From assembly GCF_003751225.1 (NCBI RefSeq), contig NZ_RJKE01000001.1, forward strand, positions 2,914,001 to 2,978,000: a DNA stretch of 64,000 nucleotides. Reading direction: 5' to 3'. How positions within the stretch are numbered: position 1 is the stretch's first letter; every line of letters starts with the position of its first letter. Under the pieces are notes generated by a model, which was not told the DNA's origin, searched no databases, and saw only the letters and a list, made by a program, of their open reading frames with translations. This document shows, in pieces, positions 49,836 through 58,524 of the stretch. The translations under genes and the position numbers were made by a program. Source of the stretch: Actinocorallia herbida. Lineage in GTDB: Bacteria > Actinomycetota > Actinomycetes > Streptosporangiales > Streptosporangiaceae.

Positions 49836-50249
49836 TCAGGCGTCGGGCTGGCGGGCTTCGCCGGCGCGCTGGGCTTCGACGCGGCGCCGGGCTTCGGCCC
49901 AGTCGACGGGCAGGGCGGTGGTGGGGGAGGTCCAGAAGACGAAGGTGGACTCGCGCATGACGCGGCGCTTGGCGCGCATGACGGACTTGTGGGGTTCGGT
50001 GGCGGCGTAGGCGCGGACGGCGGCTTCGTCCTTCCAGGCGGAGAGCGTCCAGAAGGTGCGGTGCAGGAGGTCGGCCTTGAGGGCGACGCCGTGCGCGCCG
50101 GGGGAGCGGCGGGCCTGGCGCCACAGGGCGAGGGAACTGAGCAGGAACCCGGGGACGTGGCGGAGGGAGCGGACTTCGAGCCGCGAGGCCATGACGAGCA
50201 CGGACGGCGCGGCGGGCGGTTCGGGAGTGGTCCAGGGAAGAGTCGGCAC
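49836..50249 (-). CDS. DUF3291/monooxygenase-like small protein
   Basis: A 137-aa protein with a dimeric alpha/beta-barrel look: VLVMASRLEVRSLRHVPGFL, DLLHRTFWTLSAWKDEAAVRAYA, HKSVMRAKRRVMRESTFVFW. Such folds occur in DUF3291 and spheroidene-monooxygenase-like proteins, which bind heme or small substrates. GTG 50249 has AAAGGCG five bases upstream. Divergent from the TetR gene at 50353, with an operator between. The role is unknown. Confidence 0.65.
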   Translation of the reverse strand: MPTLPWTTPEPPAAPSVLVMASRLEVRSLRHVPGFLLSSLALWRQARRSPGAHGVALKADLLHRTFWTLSAWKDEAAVRAYAATEPHKSVMRAKRRVMRESTFVFWTSPTTALPVDWAEARRRVEAQRAGEARQPDA

Positions 50250-50276
50250 GGGAACGCCTTTCGTCGGCTGACTCGG

Positions 50277-50295
50277 ATCTAGTCACTGTCTAGAT
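50277..50295. promoter_or_regulatory. TetR operator
   Basis: ATCTAG-N7-CTAGAT is a 19-bp palindrome in the gap between the DUF3291 gene and the TetR gene. The centre TCACTGT is asymmetric. Confidence 0.65.
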
Positions 50296-50352
50296 TAGCC
50301 GTCGGGTGCAACGAACGGCTCGATATATTCATTCCTGAGAGAAGGGGCGCAC

Positions 50353-50904
50353 ATCAGCGAGCGCAGCTACCACCACGGCAACCTCCGCCGCGCCGTTCTG
50401 GACGCGGCGGTCGCGGCCATCGGCGAGTCGGGCACCTCCGGGTGGAGCATGCGGGAGCTGGCCCGCCGCGCGGGCGTCTCGCACGCCGCGCCCGCCCACC
50501 ACTTCGGCGACAAGCGCGGCCTGCTGACCGCCCTCGCCGCCGAAGGCTTCACCCTGTTCGCCGAGACCCTGACGGCGGCCGGAGAAGACCTCGTCGACCT
50601 CGGCGTCGCCTACGTCCGCTTCGCGGTCGCGCACCGTGCCCACTTCGAGGTGATGTTCCGCCCCGACCTCTACGACCCCGCCGACCCCGAAGTCCTCGCC
50701 CCCGCGACCGCCGCCCGCGCCATCCTCGACGAAGCGGCGGCCCGCGCCCTCGGCACCCCCGACACCGCCGCGGCCTCCGCCTCCGCCTGGTCCATCGTCC
50801 ACGGCTTCACCGAACTCTGGCTCCGCGGCGCGCTCCCCGCGGCCCTGGGCCCCGATCCCGAACAGGCCGCCCGCCGCACCCTGACCCTCCTCACCCGCCC
50901 CTGA
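50353..50904 (+). CDS. TetR-family regulator with an apparent ATC start codon
   Basis: A 183-aa regulator. The N-terminus expected in the family, SERSYHHGNLRRAVLDAA, is encoded right after ATC 50353, while no ATG, GTG or TTG lies between the upstream stop (50296) and the helix-turn-helix. GAAGGGG at 50341-50347 is five bases before ATC, an ideal spacing; the CTG at 50335 has no ribosome site and would add six residues. An internal ATG (50449) would delete the first helix of the DNA-binding domain. The C-terminal domain resembles the TetR_C_25-type sensors (HFEVMFRPDLYD). Either a rare AUC start or a sequence error is involved. Confidence 0.75.
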   Translation: MSERSYHHGNLRRAVLDAAVAAIGESGTSGWSMRELARRAGVSHAAPAHHFGDKRGLLTALAAEGFTLFAETLTAAGEDLVDLGVAYVRFAVAHRAHFEVMFRPDLYDPADPEVLAPATAARAILDEAAARALGTPDTAAASASAWSIVHGFTELWLRGALPAALGPDPEQAARRTLTLLTRP

Positions 50905-50949
50905 CCCCCCGCCGCCGATCCTAGGATCCGAGACGCCGAAGGAGGAGGG

Positions 50950-51690
50950 TTGAGCCCGACGCCCTCGCCGGACGCCGCGGCGGTCCTCCGGGACGCGCCC
51001 TCGCTCCGGCTGGTCGAGGTCCCGCCGCCGCCCGTGCCGCCCCGGCACCGGGAGGCCGCCGACCTGCTCTGGGAGGCCGAGACCCGGGCGCGGCCCGAAG
51101 CCCTGTTCGACGGGCCGGTCGTCGTGTGCGCGTCCCTGGCGCGGGAGGCCGACGGCGGCTGGGCGCTCGCCTGGGCTCCGGCCGCCTACCGGCACTTCAC
51201 CCTGCGCCGGGTCCCCGGCGCGACGCCGCTCCCCTCGGTCTTCGTGACCGTCGTCCAGCCCGACGAGGACGGCGCCCTCCTCGTCGGCCGCACCGGGCCG
51301 GCGACCGCGGTCCCCGGCCGGTGGCAGCTCCCCGGCGGCTCGGTCGAACCCCCCAACGGAGGCCCGCTCGACCTGGCGGAACTGGGCCGTCAGGCGGCGC
51401 GGGAACTCGCGGAGGAGACCGGAACCCGTACCCCGCCCGGCGACCTGGTCCTCTGGGCCGTCAGCGAGGGCGAGTACGGCAACGTCGGCGTCCACTTCCG
51501 CGCGCCGCCCCTCCCGGCGGCCGCGCTCCGCGCCTCCTTCGCCGACCTGCTCGCCGCGGAACGGGCCGCGGGCCGCCGCCCGGAGTTCGCCGCCTGCGCC
51601 CTGATCAACGCGGCCGCGGACCTCGCGACCTTCCCCCACCCGCACGCGGACTACCTCGCCCCCGTCCTCCACCGCTGGACGCACTCCTGA
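50950..51690 (+). CDS. Nudix hydrolase family protein
   Basis: A 246-aa protein with a Nudix core: the box GGSVEPPNGGPLDLAELGRQ followed by AARELAEETGTR, where the RExxEExG catalytic residues are present, though the GX5E part is extended by two residues. An N-terminal domain of about 95 residues (LRLVEVPPPPVPPRHREAADLLWEAETRARP) precedes it. Start is TTG 50950 with GGAGGAGG close upstream. Nudix enzymes hydrolyse nucleoside diphosphate-linked compounds; the extra domain is not recognised. Confidence 0.75.
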   Translation: MSPTPSPDAAAVLRDAPSLRLVEVPPPPVPPRHREAADLLWEAETRARPEALFDGPVVVCASLAREADGGWALAWAPAAYRHFTLRRVPGATPLPSVFVTVVQPDEDGALLVGRTGPATAVPGRWQLPGGSVEPPNGGPLDLAELGRQAARELAEETGTRTPPGDLVLWAVSEGEYGNVGVHFRAPPLPAAALRASFADLLAAERAAGRRPEFAACALINAAADLATFPHPHADYLAPVLHRWTHS

Positions 51691-51762
51691 CCGAAGGCCG
51701 ACCGCCGGATCGCGCACCGGTTGGCAGATGGTGATATGTCGGGTGATATGGACTGGCGGTCC

Positions 51763-51870
51763 ATGATGACGAGCACGGCCCTGTGGTCATTCGCCCTGGT
51801 GGTCGGCCCTCTCACCCTCACGCCCGGTCTCGACACCGCGCTGATCCTGCGGACCTCCGCATCCGCCTGG
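51763..51870 (+). pseudogene. Truncated LysE-family exporter
   Basis: The first about 33 codons, TALWSFALVVGPLTLTPGLDTALILRTSAS, match the N-terminal helix of LysE/RhtB-type exporters. The sequence then loses its similarity and runs out within a GC-rich stretch; no later membrane segments are found in any frame before the deformylase gene. Upstream, GTGATATG occurs twice in tandem (51731 and 51743). Confidence 0.6.
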
Positions 51871-51934
51871 CCGCAGCCGGGCGACGGTCCCGCACCACTT
51901 GCCGGTGCGGGACGGTCAGGGGAGCGGTCCGGTG

Positions 51935-52483
51935 TCAGGGACGGCGGCCGGGCGCGGGGTGGGGGCTGAACTTGATCCTGGGCGGGGCGGGCCGGTTCCA
52001 GGCGGCGTCCCGGATCGCGCGCATGGCCGCCTTGCGCCGTGCGGTGTCCATGCGGTCGATGAACAGGACCCCGTCGAGGTGGTCGGTCTCGTGCTGGAGG
52101 CAGCGCGCCAGGTGCCCGGTGCCGACGATCTGGACCGGGTCGCCGTGCAGCGTGAACCCCTTCGCCACGACGTTGAGCCGCCGGATCGTGTCGAAGTAGA
52201 GCCCGGGCATGGACAGGCAGCCCTCCGGTCCGTCCTGCTCGGCCTCGTCGGGGAACTCCAGCACCGGATTGACCAGATGCCCGGACACCTGCGGGTCGTG
52301 GAAGGCGAAGACCCGCAGGCCGACGCCGATCTGCGGCGCGGCGAGCCCCGACCCCTGCTGATCCCGCAGCGTCGCGTCGAGGTCCCGGACGAGATTGCGC
52401 AGTTCGGCGTCGAAGTCCGTCACCTCCCGCGCAGGCGTCGTCAGTACCGGATCACCGAAGAGGCGGACGGGCATGACGGTCAT
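51935..52483 (-). CDS. def: Peptide deformylase
   Basis: A 182-aa metallo-enzyme that removes formyl groups from N-terminal Met. All three motifs are there: GSGLAAPQIG (44-53), EGCLSMPG with the metal Cys89, and QHETDHLDG with His131, Glu132 and His135. Length fits type I/III deformylases. Start ATG 52483 follows GGGGGAG. It is probably one of two or more copies, because the housekeeping def normally lies beside fmt; here it pairs divergently with an HTH regulator, which hints at inducible use. Confidence 0.95.
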   Translation of the reverse strand: MTVMPVRLFGDPVLTTPAREVTDFDAELRNLVRDLDATLRDQQGSGLAAPQIGVGLRVFAFHDPQVSGHLVNPVLEFPDEAEQDGPEGCLSMPGLYFDTIRRLNVVAKGFTLHGDPVQIVGTGHLARCLQHETDHLDGVLFIDRMDTARRKAAMRAIRDAAWNRPAPPRIKFSPHPAPGRRP

Positions 52484-52510
52484 GAGGGCTCCCCCTTCGC
52501 CGAGGCTGCT

Positions 52511-52532
52511 TTGCAAAGACTATAGTTTGCAA
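52511..52532. promoter_or_regulatory. Leaderless promoter with palindrome
   Basis: TTGCAAA-N8-TTTGCAA is a palindrome lying just upstream of the HTH start. TATAGT (52521-52526) is a -10 box seven bases before GTG 52534, so this message is probably leaderless. The site also reaches toward the divergent deformylase. Confidence 0.65.
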
Positions 52533-52533
52533 G

Positions 52534-53082
52534 GTGGAGAACGCACGGCCGACCGCCCGATCCCGCGACCTGCCCGAGCATCCCGTGCGGGTGGCCCTGC
52601 TCGGTCTGCTTCGCCGCGATGGCGTTGTGACGGCCACCGGCGCGGCTCGGGAGCTGGGCGGGAGCACGGGGCTCTACTCGTTCCACCTGCGCAGGCTCGC
52701 CGAGTTCCGGCTCGTCGAGGAGGTCCACGGGGGGAAGGGCAGGGTGCGGCCTTGGCGCCTCGTGGATCCGGCGGGGGAGGGCCCGCCGCCCGCCGGCCGG
52801 GACGAGGTGCCCACCGACGCCGAGCTGAGCGCGGTGAACCGGGGGCTTGAGGACGAGAGCTACCGGCACTGGCTGGCGACGCGCGACACGGCGCCGGAAC
52901 GCTGGCGGCACGACGAGGTCTTCAGCCAGGTCGTCCATCTCACGCCCGAGGAACTCGCCGGGATGGCCGACGTCATCCGCGCGCTGATCGCCCAGTACCG
53001 GCATCGGGACGACCGGCCTTCGGCGCGGCCTCCCGGCACGGAGGCCGTCGCCGTCGTGGCCCGGTTGTTCCCGCTGCTGTAG
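52534..53082 (+). CDS. Winged-helix (ArsR-like) transcriptional regulator
   Basis: A 182-aa regulator whose N-terminal half is a winged helix (HPVRVALLGLLRRDGVVTATGAARELGGSTGLYSFHLRRLAEFRLVEEVHGG), as in ArsR-like/helix-turn-helix domain 20 proteins. The C-terminal part (VNRGLEDESYRHWLATRDTAPERWRHDEVFSQ) resembles that of actinobacterial regulators with a helical C-terminal domain. The start GTG is taken because the -10 box is seven bases away. It probably controls the divergent peptide deformylase. Confidence 0.85.
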   Translation: MENARPTARSRDLPEHPVRVALLGLLRRDGVVTATGAARELGGSTGLYSFHLRRLAEFRLVEEVHGGKGRVRPWRLVDPAGEGPPPAGRDEVPTDAELSAVNRGLEDESYRHWLATRDTAPERWRHDEVFSQVVHLTPEELAGMADVIRALIAQYRHRDDRPSARPPGTEAVAVVARLFPLL

Positions 53083-53085
53083 GGG

Positions 53086-53481
53086 TCAGGGGGCGTCGTA
53101 GCGCCGACGGGAGGCGGCCACGTAGGGGCGGTGCTCTTCGGCCCAGGTGATGAGGCCGGCCACCTGGGCGGAGAGGGTCTCGCCCACGGGGGTGAGGGCG
53201 TAGTCGACGCGTGGGGGAGAGGTGGGCGTGACGGTGCGGGAGACGAGGCCGTCGCGTTCCAGGCTGCGCAACGTGAGGGTGAGCATGCGCTGGGAGATGC
53301 CTTCGATGGCGCGCTGCAGTTCTGAGTAACGCCGGGGGCCGTCGCCGAGCAGGTTCAGCACCAGGACGCTCCACTTGTCGCCGACGCGGTCGAGGACGTC
53401 GCGCAGCCGGCAGGTCGGATGGTCCTCGGTGACGCGCACATCGGTGTGCCTTGGGTGGGTTGAAGTGCCTTCTTCCGCCAT
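53086..53481 (-). CDS. HxlR-family transcriptional regulator
   Basis: A 131-aa winged-helix protein with [61 protein letters not shown], the standard HxlR core starting at Cys 25. A conserved Cys often senses redox or aldehydes in the family. ATG 53481 is six bases after CACAAT, which with TTGTGT (17-base spacer) forms a promoter giving a leaderless transcript. Divergent from the DUF5519 and MDR genes, which it likely controls. Confidence 0.92.
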   Translation of the reverse strand: MAEEGTSTHPRHTDVRVTEDHPTCRLRDVLDRVGDKWSVLVLNLLGDGPRRYSELQRAIEGISQRMLTLTLRSLERDGLVSRTVTPTSPPRVDYALTPVGETLSAQVAGLITWAEEHRPYVAASRRRYDAP

Positions 53482-53548
53482 GACGGCATTGTGAACCAGA
53501 CTCGAAGCGCACACAAGAAGTGACCAACGCACAGAAGGTGCTGTGGCA

Positions 53549-54034
53549 ATGAGCCTCGATCTGACCGACCCTCCGCCCCGTCCAGGACCGCGTCCGCGGA
53601 CCACGGGCCTGGAGATCCCGCACGACCAGCTCGACCAGTTCTCCCCGCCGCACATCAGGGCCGCCCTGGTGGCGGAGGCGCGGGCGCTCGACGGCGTGTT
53701 CACCGGCCCCAGCCAGGTGTCCGAGCCGTCTTCACTGGCGCTGCGGCTGCACGACCCGGCCGGACCGTGGGAGGCGTATCTGCATCCCAGTCGCGACGAG
53801 TTCGCGCACATCCACCGCTCCGGCTTCCTCCACCTGACCGTTCCCGCCGCGCTGGCGGCGCCGCTGGAGCGGGCCGGATGGGCCGAGCCGCATCCGATCA
53901 GCCGCCGTCCCGAGTGGCCGGACGCGATCGTGATGCTCTACGCCCCGCGCGACGAGGCCGATCTGGCCGTCGCCCGCGCCGTCCTGCGCGCCTCGTGGCG
54001 GCAGGCCGCCGCGACGTCCCCCGAAACGGAGTGA
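53549..54034 (+). CDS. DUF5519 (luciferase-domain) protein
   Basis: A 161-aa protein with [38 protein letters not shown] and [20 protein letters not shown], the DUF5519/luciferase-like signature found in small actinobacterial proteins. Despite the name there is no evidence for luciferase activity. ATG 53549 is preferred over GTG 53543 as GAAGGTG then has eight bases spacing. It precedes the MDR gene by five bases in one operon, so co-expression with the oxidoreductase is expected. Confidence 0.72.
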   Translation: MSLDLTDPPPRPGPRPRTTGLEIPHDQLDQFSPPHIRAALVAEARALDGVFTGPSQVSEPSSLALRLHDPAGPWEAYLHPSRDEFAHIHRSGFLHLTVPAALAAPLERAGWAEPHPISRRPEWPDAIVMLYAPRDEADLAVARAVLRASWRQAAATSPETE

Positions 54035-54039
54035 TCAAC

Positions 54040-54963
54040 ATGCGTGCCATGGCTTTTCCCGGGTTCGGCGCGGACCTGGCGGCCACCGACCTCCCCGTCC
54101 CCGAGCCCGGCCCCGGCGAGGTGCTGGTCCGGGTGCTGTCCTCCTCGGTCAACGGCTTCGACCTGGGCGTCCTCGCCGGAGGCCTGCAAGGCGTGTACGA
54201 GTACGAGTTCCCCGTCGTGCTCGGCAAGGACTTCGCCGGCACCGTCGCGGCCGTCGGGCCCGGCGTGACCGGGTGGACGCCGGGCGCCGACGTCTTCGGG
54301 GTGGTGATGCGCCCGACCCTGGGCCAGGGCGGCTACGCCGAATACGTGGTGGTGAGCCCGCAGTACGGCCTCGCCGCGATCCCCGACGGGCTCGACCACG
54401 CCCGTGCGGGCGTGCTGGGACTGGCCGGGACCGCGGCGCGCAACGCGGTCGACGCCGTCTCCCCAGAGGCGGGGGAGACCGTGCTGGTCTCGGGCGCGAC
54501 CGGTGGCGTCGGCTCCTTCGCCGTCCAGCTGGCCGCCGCGCGCGGTGCCCGGGTGATCGCCACCGCCCGGCCGGGAGCCGAGGCCGCGTTCGTCACCGGT
54601 CTGGGCGCCGCCCGGGCCGTCGACCCCGCGGACCTGGAGGCGGGGGTGCGCGCGCTCGCGCCGGGCGGGGTCGACGCCGCCCTGCACCTGGCGGGCGACG
54701 GCCCCTCCATCGCCGCCCTCCTGGCCGAAGGCGGGCGCCTCGCCTCGACGGTGCACTTCACCCCCGAGGAGACCGGCCGGGGCATCAAGGCCACCACGGT
54801 GATGGCAGACCCGAGCCGGGAGACACTGGAGCGGCTCGCCGCCGAAGTGGTCCGGGGAAGCCTGCGGGTCCCTCTGGCCCGCTCCTATCCGCTGTCCGAC
54901 GCGCCGCGAGCCCTCACCGACTTCACCGCCGGAACCGTCGGCAAACTCGCCATCGCCCTCTGA
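54040..54963 (+). CDS. MDR-family quinone/enoyl oxidoreductase
   Basis: A 307-aa zinc-free medium-chain oxidoreductase. GKDFAGTVAAVGPGVTGWTPGADVFGV and nucleotide loop [23 protein letters not shown] mark the quinone oxidoreductase-like group; VNGFDLGVLAGGL is the early substrate block. ATG 54040 follows CGGAG with nine bases spacing. Together with the HxlR regulator this resembles MhqR/YodB-type detoxification of quinones or aldehydes, but the HxlR ligand is not known. Confidence 0.88.
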   Translation: MRAMAFPGFGADLAATDLPVPEPGPGEVLVRVLSSSVNGFDLGVLAGGLQGVYEYEFPVVLGKDFAGTVAAVGPGVTGWTPGADVFGVVMRPTLGQGGYAEYVVVSPQYGLAAIPDGLDHARAGVLGLAGTAARNAVDAVSPEAGETVLVSGATGGVGSFAVQLAAARGARVIATARPGAEAAFVTGLGAARAVDPADLEAGVRALAPGGVDAALHLAGDGPSIAALLAEGGRLASTVHFTPEETGRGIKATTVMADPSRETLERLAAEVVRGSLRVPLARSYPLSDAPRALTDFTAGTVGKLAIAL

Positions 54964-55213
54964 GGACACGGCGCTCCCGCCCGCTTCGCCCCGTCCTCCG
55001 CCGGAGGATCTCCTGAGGCAGGCCGCAGGGCCGATACCCGCTACCCGTCGGCCCGCAGCGAGGACGTCAGCGGGTCGCGGGCACGGGGAGGACGGGTTCG
55101 GCGGTGCGGATGCGGCGAGGGCGGTGGCGCGGCGCTTGAGCACCGCCCGTCCCCGGGGACGGGTCGGGGAGATGCGACCCGTGACCGTCCGGAGCGGCTG
55201 CGCTCCGGACCCG

Positions 55214-56035
55214 TCAGAGGGGAGGGAAGAGCGAGGCCGCGTAGGAGCCGGCCGTGCGGGGTGGGTGGGGGAGGAGTGCGGCCAGGTCGGAGGTCTGGAG
55301 TTCCAGGGCGCCGGAGGCGGCCAGGGATTCGAGGAAGGCGAAGGCGGCTGGTGCGGGGGCGCTGCGGGGGACCGCCTTCACGGGGGTGCCGGACGCGTGG
55401 GAAAGGGAGGCGGCGAGCTCGGGATGGGTCCACAGGGGGCCGGTGAGGTCGTAGGCCCGGTTCGCGGGCTCGGCGGAGGTGAGGACCCGCACCGCGGCTT
55501 CGGCCAGGTCGGTGCGGAACGCGGTGTTGAGGCCCCGTCCGGCGGTGCCGTCGGGGAGTTCGCCGGAGGCGACGGCGTCCAGCAGGGACGGGTTGAGGAA
55601 CGCCTCGCTGTAGAAGGGGTTCCGGAGGAACGTGCAGGGCAGGCCGCTGTCTTCGATCAGGCGTTCCGTCGCGAAGTGGGCGGCGGGGACTCCCGTGGAT
55701 CGGGTGTCCGCGCCGAGGAAGCTCGTGTAGACGAGCGTTCCGACGCCCGCCGCGCGGGCCGCCTCAACGGCCGCGCCGTGCTGGGCGATGCGCCGGGCGG
55801 GGTCGATCTCCGGGGACGAGATGAGGAGGAGCCGTTCGGCGCCGGCGAAGGCCGAGCGCAGAGAGGCCGGGTCGTCGTAGTCGCCGTGGCGGATCTCGAT
55901 GCCGCGCGCTGCCAGGTCGGCGGCCTTCGCCGGGTGCCGGACCGCGGCGACGATCCGCTCTTCCGGCCGCGTCCTGCGCAGGCCGTCGAGGACGAGCCGG
56001 CCGAGTGCTCCTCCGGCCGCGGATACGACGATCAT
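55214..56035 (-). CDS. NmrA-like NAD(P)-binding protein
   Basis: A 273-aa atypical SDR. The Rossmann opening MIVVSAAGGALGRLVLDGLRR and LIYTSFLGADTRSTGVPAAHFATERLIEDSG (with Ser and a YxxxK-like region replaced) show NmrA/quinone oxidoreductase-2 kinship. Such proteins act as reductases or redox sensors. ATG 56035 has AAGGGAGC upstream. A 250-base gap with no gene lies between it and the MDR gene. Substrate is unknown. Confidence 0.8.
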   Translation of the reverse strand: MIVVSAAGGALGRLVLDGLRRTRPEERIVAAVRHPAKAADLAARGIEIRHGDYDDPASLRSAFAGAERLLLISSPEIDPARRIAQHGAAVEAARAAGVGTLVYTSFLGADTRSTGVPAAHFATERLIEDSGLPCTFLRNPFYSEAFLNPSLLDAVASGELPDGTAGRGLNTAFRTDLAEAAVRVLTSAEPANRAYDLTGPLWTHPELAASLSHASGTPVKAVPRSAPAPAAFAFLESLAASGALELQTSDLAALLPHPPRTAGSYAASLFPPL

Positions 56036-56156
56036 GCTGCTCCCTTTCGCCCCGGATGAGGTGCTCCGCCCGACCGCCGGACGGAAGATCATCACTTTCT
56101 CCGGTGCGACCCGGGCCGTCAACGGAATTTCCGGCCGCCCACGGTGGGCCGGCCGG

Positions 56157-56636
56157 TCAGGTCTCGTCGGGGGCGCGCAGGACGGGCAGGGGCGCGGACG
56201 GCTTGATCTCCTCCAGGTGGAGGAAGGTGGTGATCCGCTGGGCGCCGTGCAGGGAGAGCTTCAGAAGAATCCGCTGGAGGTCGGGGACGTCGCGGGCGGC
56301 GATGACGATCACCATGTCGGTCTCGCCCGCGATCACGTCGGCGGTGATCACCTCGGGGACGGCCCTGAGCGCCTCGTAGAAGGTGCGTTCGAACTTGGGG
56401 GTGTGCCGGGCCAGTGAGATCGTCACATAGACCTTCAACGGGAAGCCGACGAGGGCCGGGTCGAGATCTGCCCGAATACGACGGATCACCCCCGATTCCT
56501 TGAGCTTCCTTATACGGTGCAGCGTCGCCGTGGGGGAGAGACCGACGAGGCCGGCGAGCTCCGCGTTGGTCCGGTCGGCGTCGTGCTGGAGCTCGTCCAG
56601 CAGTCTGCGGTCGATTTCATCCAGTCCAGCGGCCAT
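56157..56636 (-). CDS. Lrp/AsnC-family transcriptional regulator
   Basis: A 159-aa regulator: DEIDRRLLDELQHDADRTNAELAGLVGLSPTATLHRIRKLKESGVIRRIRADLDP gives the DNA-binding part, and the RAM effector domain follows (VYVTISLARHTPKFERTFYEALRAVPEV, TDMVIVIAARD). Divergent from the EamA transporter gene with a 70-bp gap; export of an amino acid or drug regulated by this protein is a common arrangement. Confidence 0.93.
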   Translation of the reverse strand: MAAGLDEIDRRLLDELQHDADRTNAELAGLVGLSPTATLHRIRKLKESGVIRRIRADLDPALVGFPLKVYVTISLARHTPKFERTFYEALRAVPEVITADVIAGETDMVIVIAARDVPDLQRILLKLSLHGAQRITTFLHLEEIKPSAPLPVLRAPDET

Positions 56637-56706
56637 CTCACGCAGTTTAGTAGCGTTTCGGCCGCTGACATGCGGATATTACGGTCGTCTTTCCGATCCT
56701 TGGGAC

Positions 56707-57651
56707 ATGCGAAACCTCCGTTCCGGTCCCTTGAGCGCCCTGATCGTCTCGGGCGTGCTGTGGGGAATCACCGTGCCCCTGACGAAGGTCGCCCTTGACG
56801 GGCTGGGGCCGATGTGGCTCACCGTGGTGCGTTTCGGGATCGCCGCCCTGCCCCTTCTCGTGATGGCGGGCCGTACCGAGCTGCGCAAGGCGTGGAGACC
56901 CGAGATCCTCGCCTGGGGCGCGGTCGGCTACGGGGCGGTGATCGTCCTGCAGAGCGTCGGCATCGGCCGGACGTCGGTCGCGCACGCGTCGCTGATCGTC
57001 GGGCTGATCCCGGTGCTCGGCGCGATCGCGGCGGTGGTCCTCGGCCGGGGAGGCGCCGGCCGGACCGGCTGGATCGGGTTCGGCGTCGCGTTCCTCGGCA
57101 TCGCGCTCGTCGCAGGGGCGGGTGGCGGCGGGGCCACCCTGTCCGGTGACCTCTTGGTCTTCGTGAGCGCCGCGCTGTCCGCCGCCTTCCTCATGGTCCA
57201 GCCCGGCCTGCTCGCCGGACGCCGCCCGCTCGCGGTGACCGCGGTCCAGTTCACCGCGGCGGCACTGGCCGCCGTGCCGGTCGCCTGCCTGACCGAAGGC
57301 GCCCCGGCGGTTCCGGCCGCCCAGGGCCCACTGCTCGCGCTCGCCGGCCTGATCATCGCGGGCACGCTCATCCCGTACTGGCTGTTCGCCTACGCCCAGG
57401 CTTGGGTGGCCCCCGACCTCGCGGGCGCGTTCCTCAACATCGAGCCCGTCATCGGCTTCGGCATCGGCGTCGTCCTGTTCGGCGACCCGTTCGGCCCGCT
57501 TCAGATGGCCGGCGGTCTGGCCGTCATCGCGGGCCTCGTCCTGACCACCCTCCCGCAGGGCGGCGCGGTTCCGCCGCCGCCGGAACCGGGCGCGGTGCCG
57601 GAGCCGCGGCCCGAACCCGTCCTCGTCGGCCAGGCCACGGCAGGCGTGTGA
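56707..57651 (+). CDS. EamA-type (DMT) transporter
   Basis: A 314-aa membrane protein with ten hydrophobic segments, two EamA repeats starting at SALIVSGVLWGITVPLTKVALDG and LLALAGLIIAGTLIPYWLFAYAQAW. The C-terminal 35 residues are Pro/Glu-rich and cytoplasmic. DMT carriers export amino acids or metabolites. ATG 56707 is chosen as the start because upstream codons lie inside the promoter gap. The AsnC gene is transcribed in the other direction. Confidence 0.88.
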   Translation: MRNLRSGPLSALIVSGVLWGITVPLTKVALDGLGPMWLTVVRFGIAALPLLVMAGRTELRKAWRPEILAWGAVGYGAVIVLQSVGIGRTSVAHASLIVGLIPVLGAIAAVVLGRGGAGRTGWIGFGVAFLGIALVAGAGGGGATLSGDLLVFVSAALSAAFLMVQPGLLAGRRPLAVTAVQFTAAALAAVPVACLTEGAPAVPAAQGPLLALAGLIIAGTLIPYWLFAYAQAWVAPDLAGAFLNIEPVIGFGIGVVLFGDPFGPLQMAGGLAVIAGLVLTTLPQGGAVPPPPEPGAVPEPRPEPVLVGQATAGV

Positions 57652-57834
57652 CGCGGGCCGACACGATTCGGTCACGGCCGTCGCGATCCGTCCACGAGTG
57701 GATCTTCCACCTACCTCCATTCGGCCTCCCCAACCCGTCCGTTGGAGGGCGCCGAGGTCGTCCGGGCACGTTGGCGGCCCGGCCCTTCGTCGGTGCGGGT
57801 TGGCGTTTGGGCTGGAGCCTGGTGGAATGGGCCC

Positions 57835-58524
57835 GTGGACGAGGTCGAGGGCGCGCCCGTCGGACGGCGGGTCGTGCTCGGGATGCTGGGTCTGGGGGCG
57901 CTGGGCGTCGCCCTGGGCTCGAGGGCGCAGGACAAAGTCGGCGACGTGCTCGCGCCGATCTCCGGGATCATCCCCGCGGCGGGCGGATTCCGCTACTACA
58001 CGGTGACCTCGTCCGTTCCGGAGGAGACCGCGCAGACCTACCGGCTCGAGGTGTCCGGCCGGGTCGCCAAGAAGCGGACGCTGACCATGGCGGATCTCGC
58101 CGCGCTGCCCCAGACCTCCCTGACCCGCGATTTCCAGTGCGTCACCGGCTGGCGCGTGAAGGACGTCGCGTGGAGCGGCGTCGCGCTGCCCGATCTCCTG
58201 GACGCCTGCGGCGCCGACCCGAAGGCCGCCGCGATCACCTTCACCTCCTTCGACGGCGTCTACACCGAGTCCCTGACGATGGAGCAGGCCCGCCGGCGCG
58301 ACATGCTGGTGGCCACTTCGATGCTCGGCGGCCCGGTCACGCACGACCACGGCGGCCCCGTCCGGCTGTTCACGGCGCCGATGTACGGCTACAAGTCGCT
58401 CAAGTGGCTCGGCGGCATCGAGGTGGTCGACGAGGTCGAGCCCGGCTACTGGGAGCTGCGCGGCTACGACGTGGACGCCTGGGTGGGCCGATCGAACGGA
58501 CGGACAGATGCGCCGACTTCCTAG
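57835..58524 (+). CDS. Molybdopterin oxidoreductase of the sulfite-oxidase fold, Tat-exported
   Basis: A 229-aa MsrP/YedY-like protein. It has a twin-arginine-like signal GRRVVLGMLGLGALGVALG, then RLEVSGRVAKKRTLTMADLAAL, and the Mo-binding Cys in TRDFQCVTGWRVKDVAWSGVAL, with FDGVYTESLTMEQA. The mature domain is short relative to YedY (about 290 aa) but the pterin-pocket blocks are there. GTG 57835 is preceded by GGTGGA. The next gene, a cytochrome b, overlaps by 17 bases, so the pair should act as catalytic subunit and membrane electron donor. Confidence 0.8.
   Translation: MDEVEGAPVGRRVVLGMLGLGALGVALGSRAQDKVGDVLAPISGIIPAAGGFRYYTVTSSVPEETAQTYRLEVSGRVAKKRTLTMADLAALPQTSLTRDFQCVTGWRVKDVAWSGVALPDLLDACGADPKAAAITFTSFDGVYTESLTMEQARRRDMLVATSMLGGPVTHDHGGPVRLFTAPMYGYKSLKWLGGIEVVDEVEPGYWELRGYDVDAWVGRSNGRTDAPTS

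Noticed and set aside
54964-55213. Possible small gene or RNA between MDR and NmrA-like genes
   Set aside because: Only scattered short frames and GC-rich inverted segments without a clear stem-loop or start.
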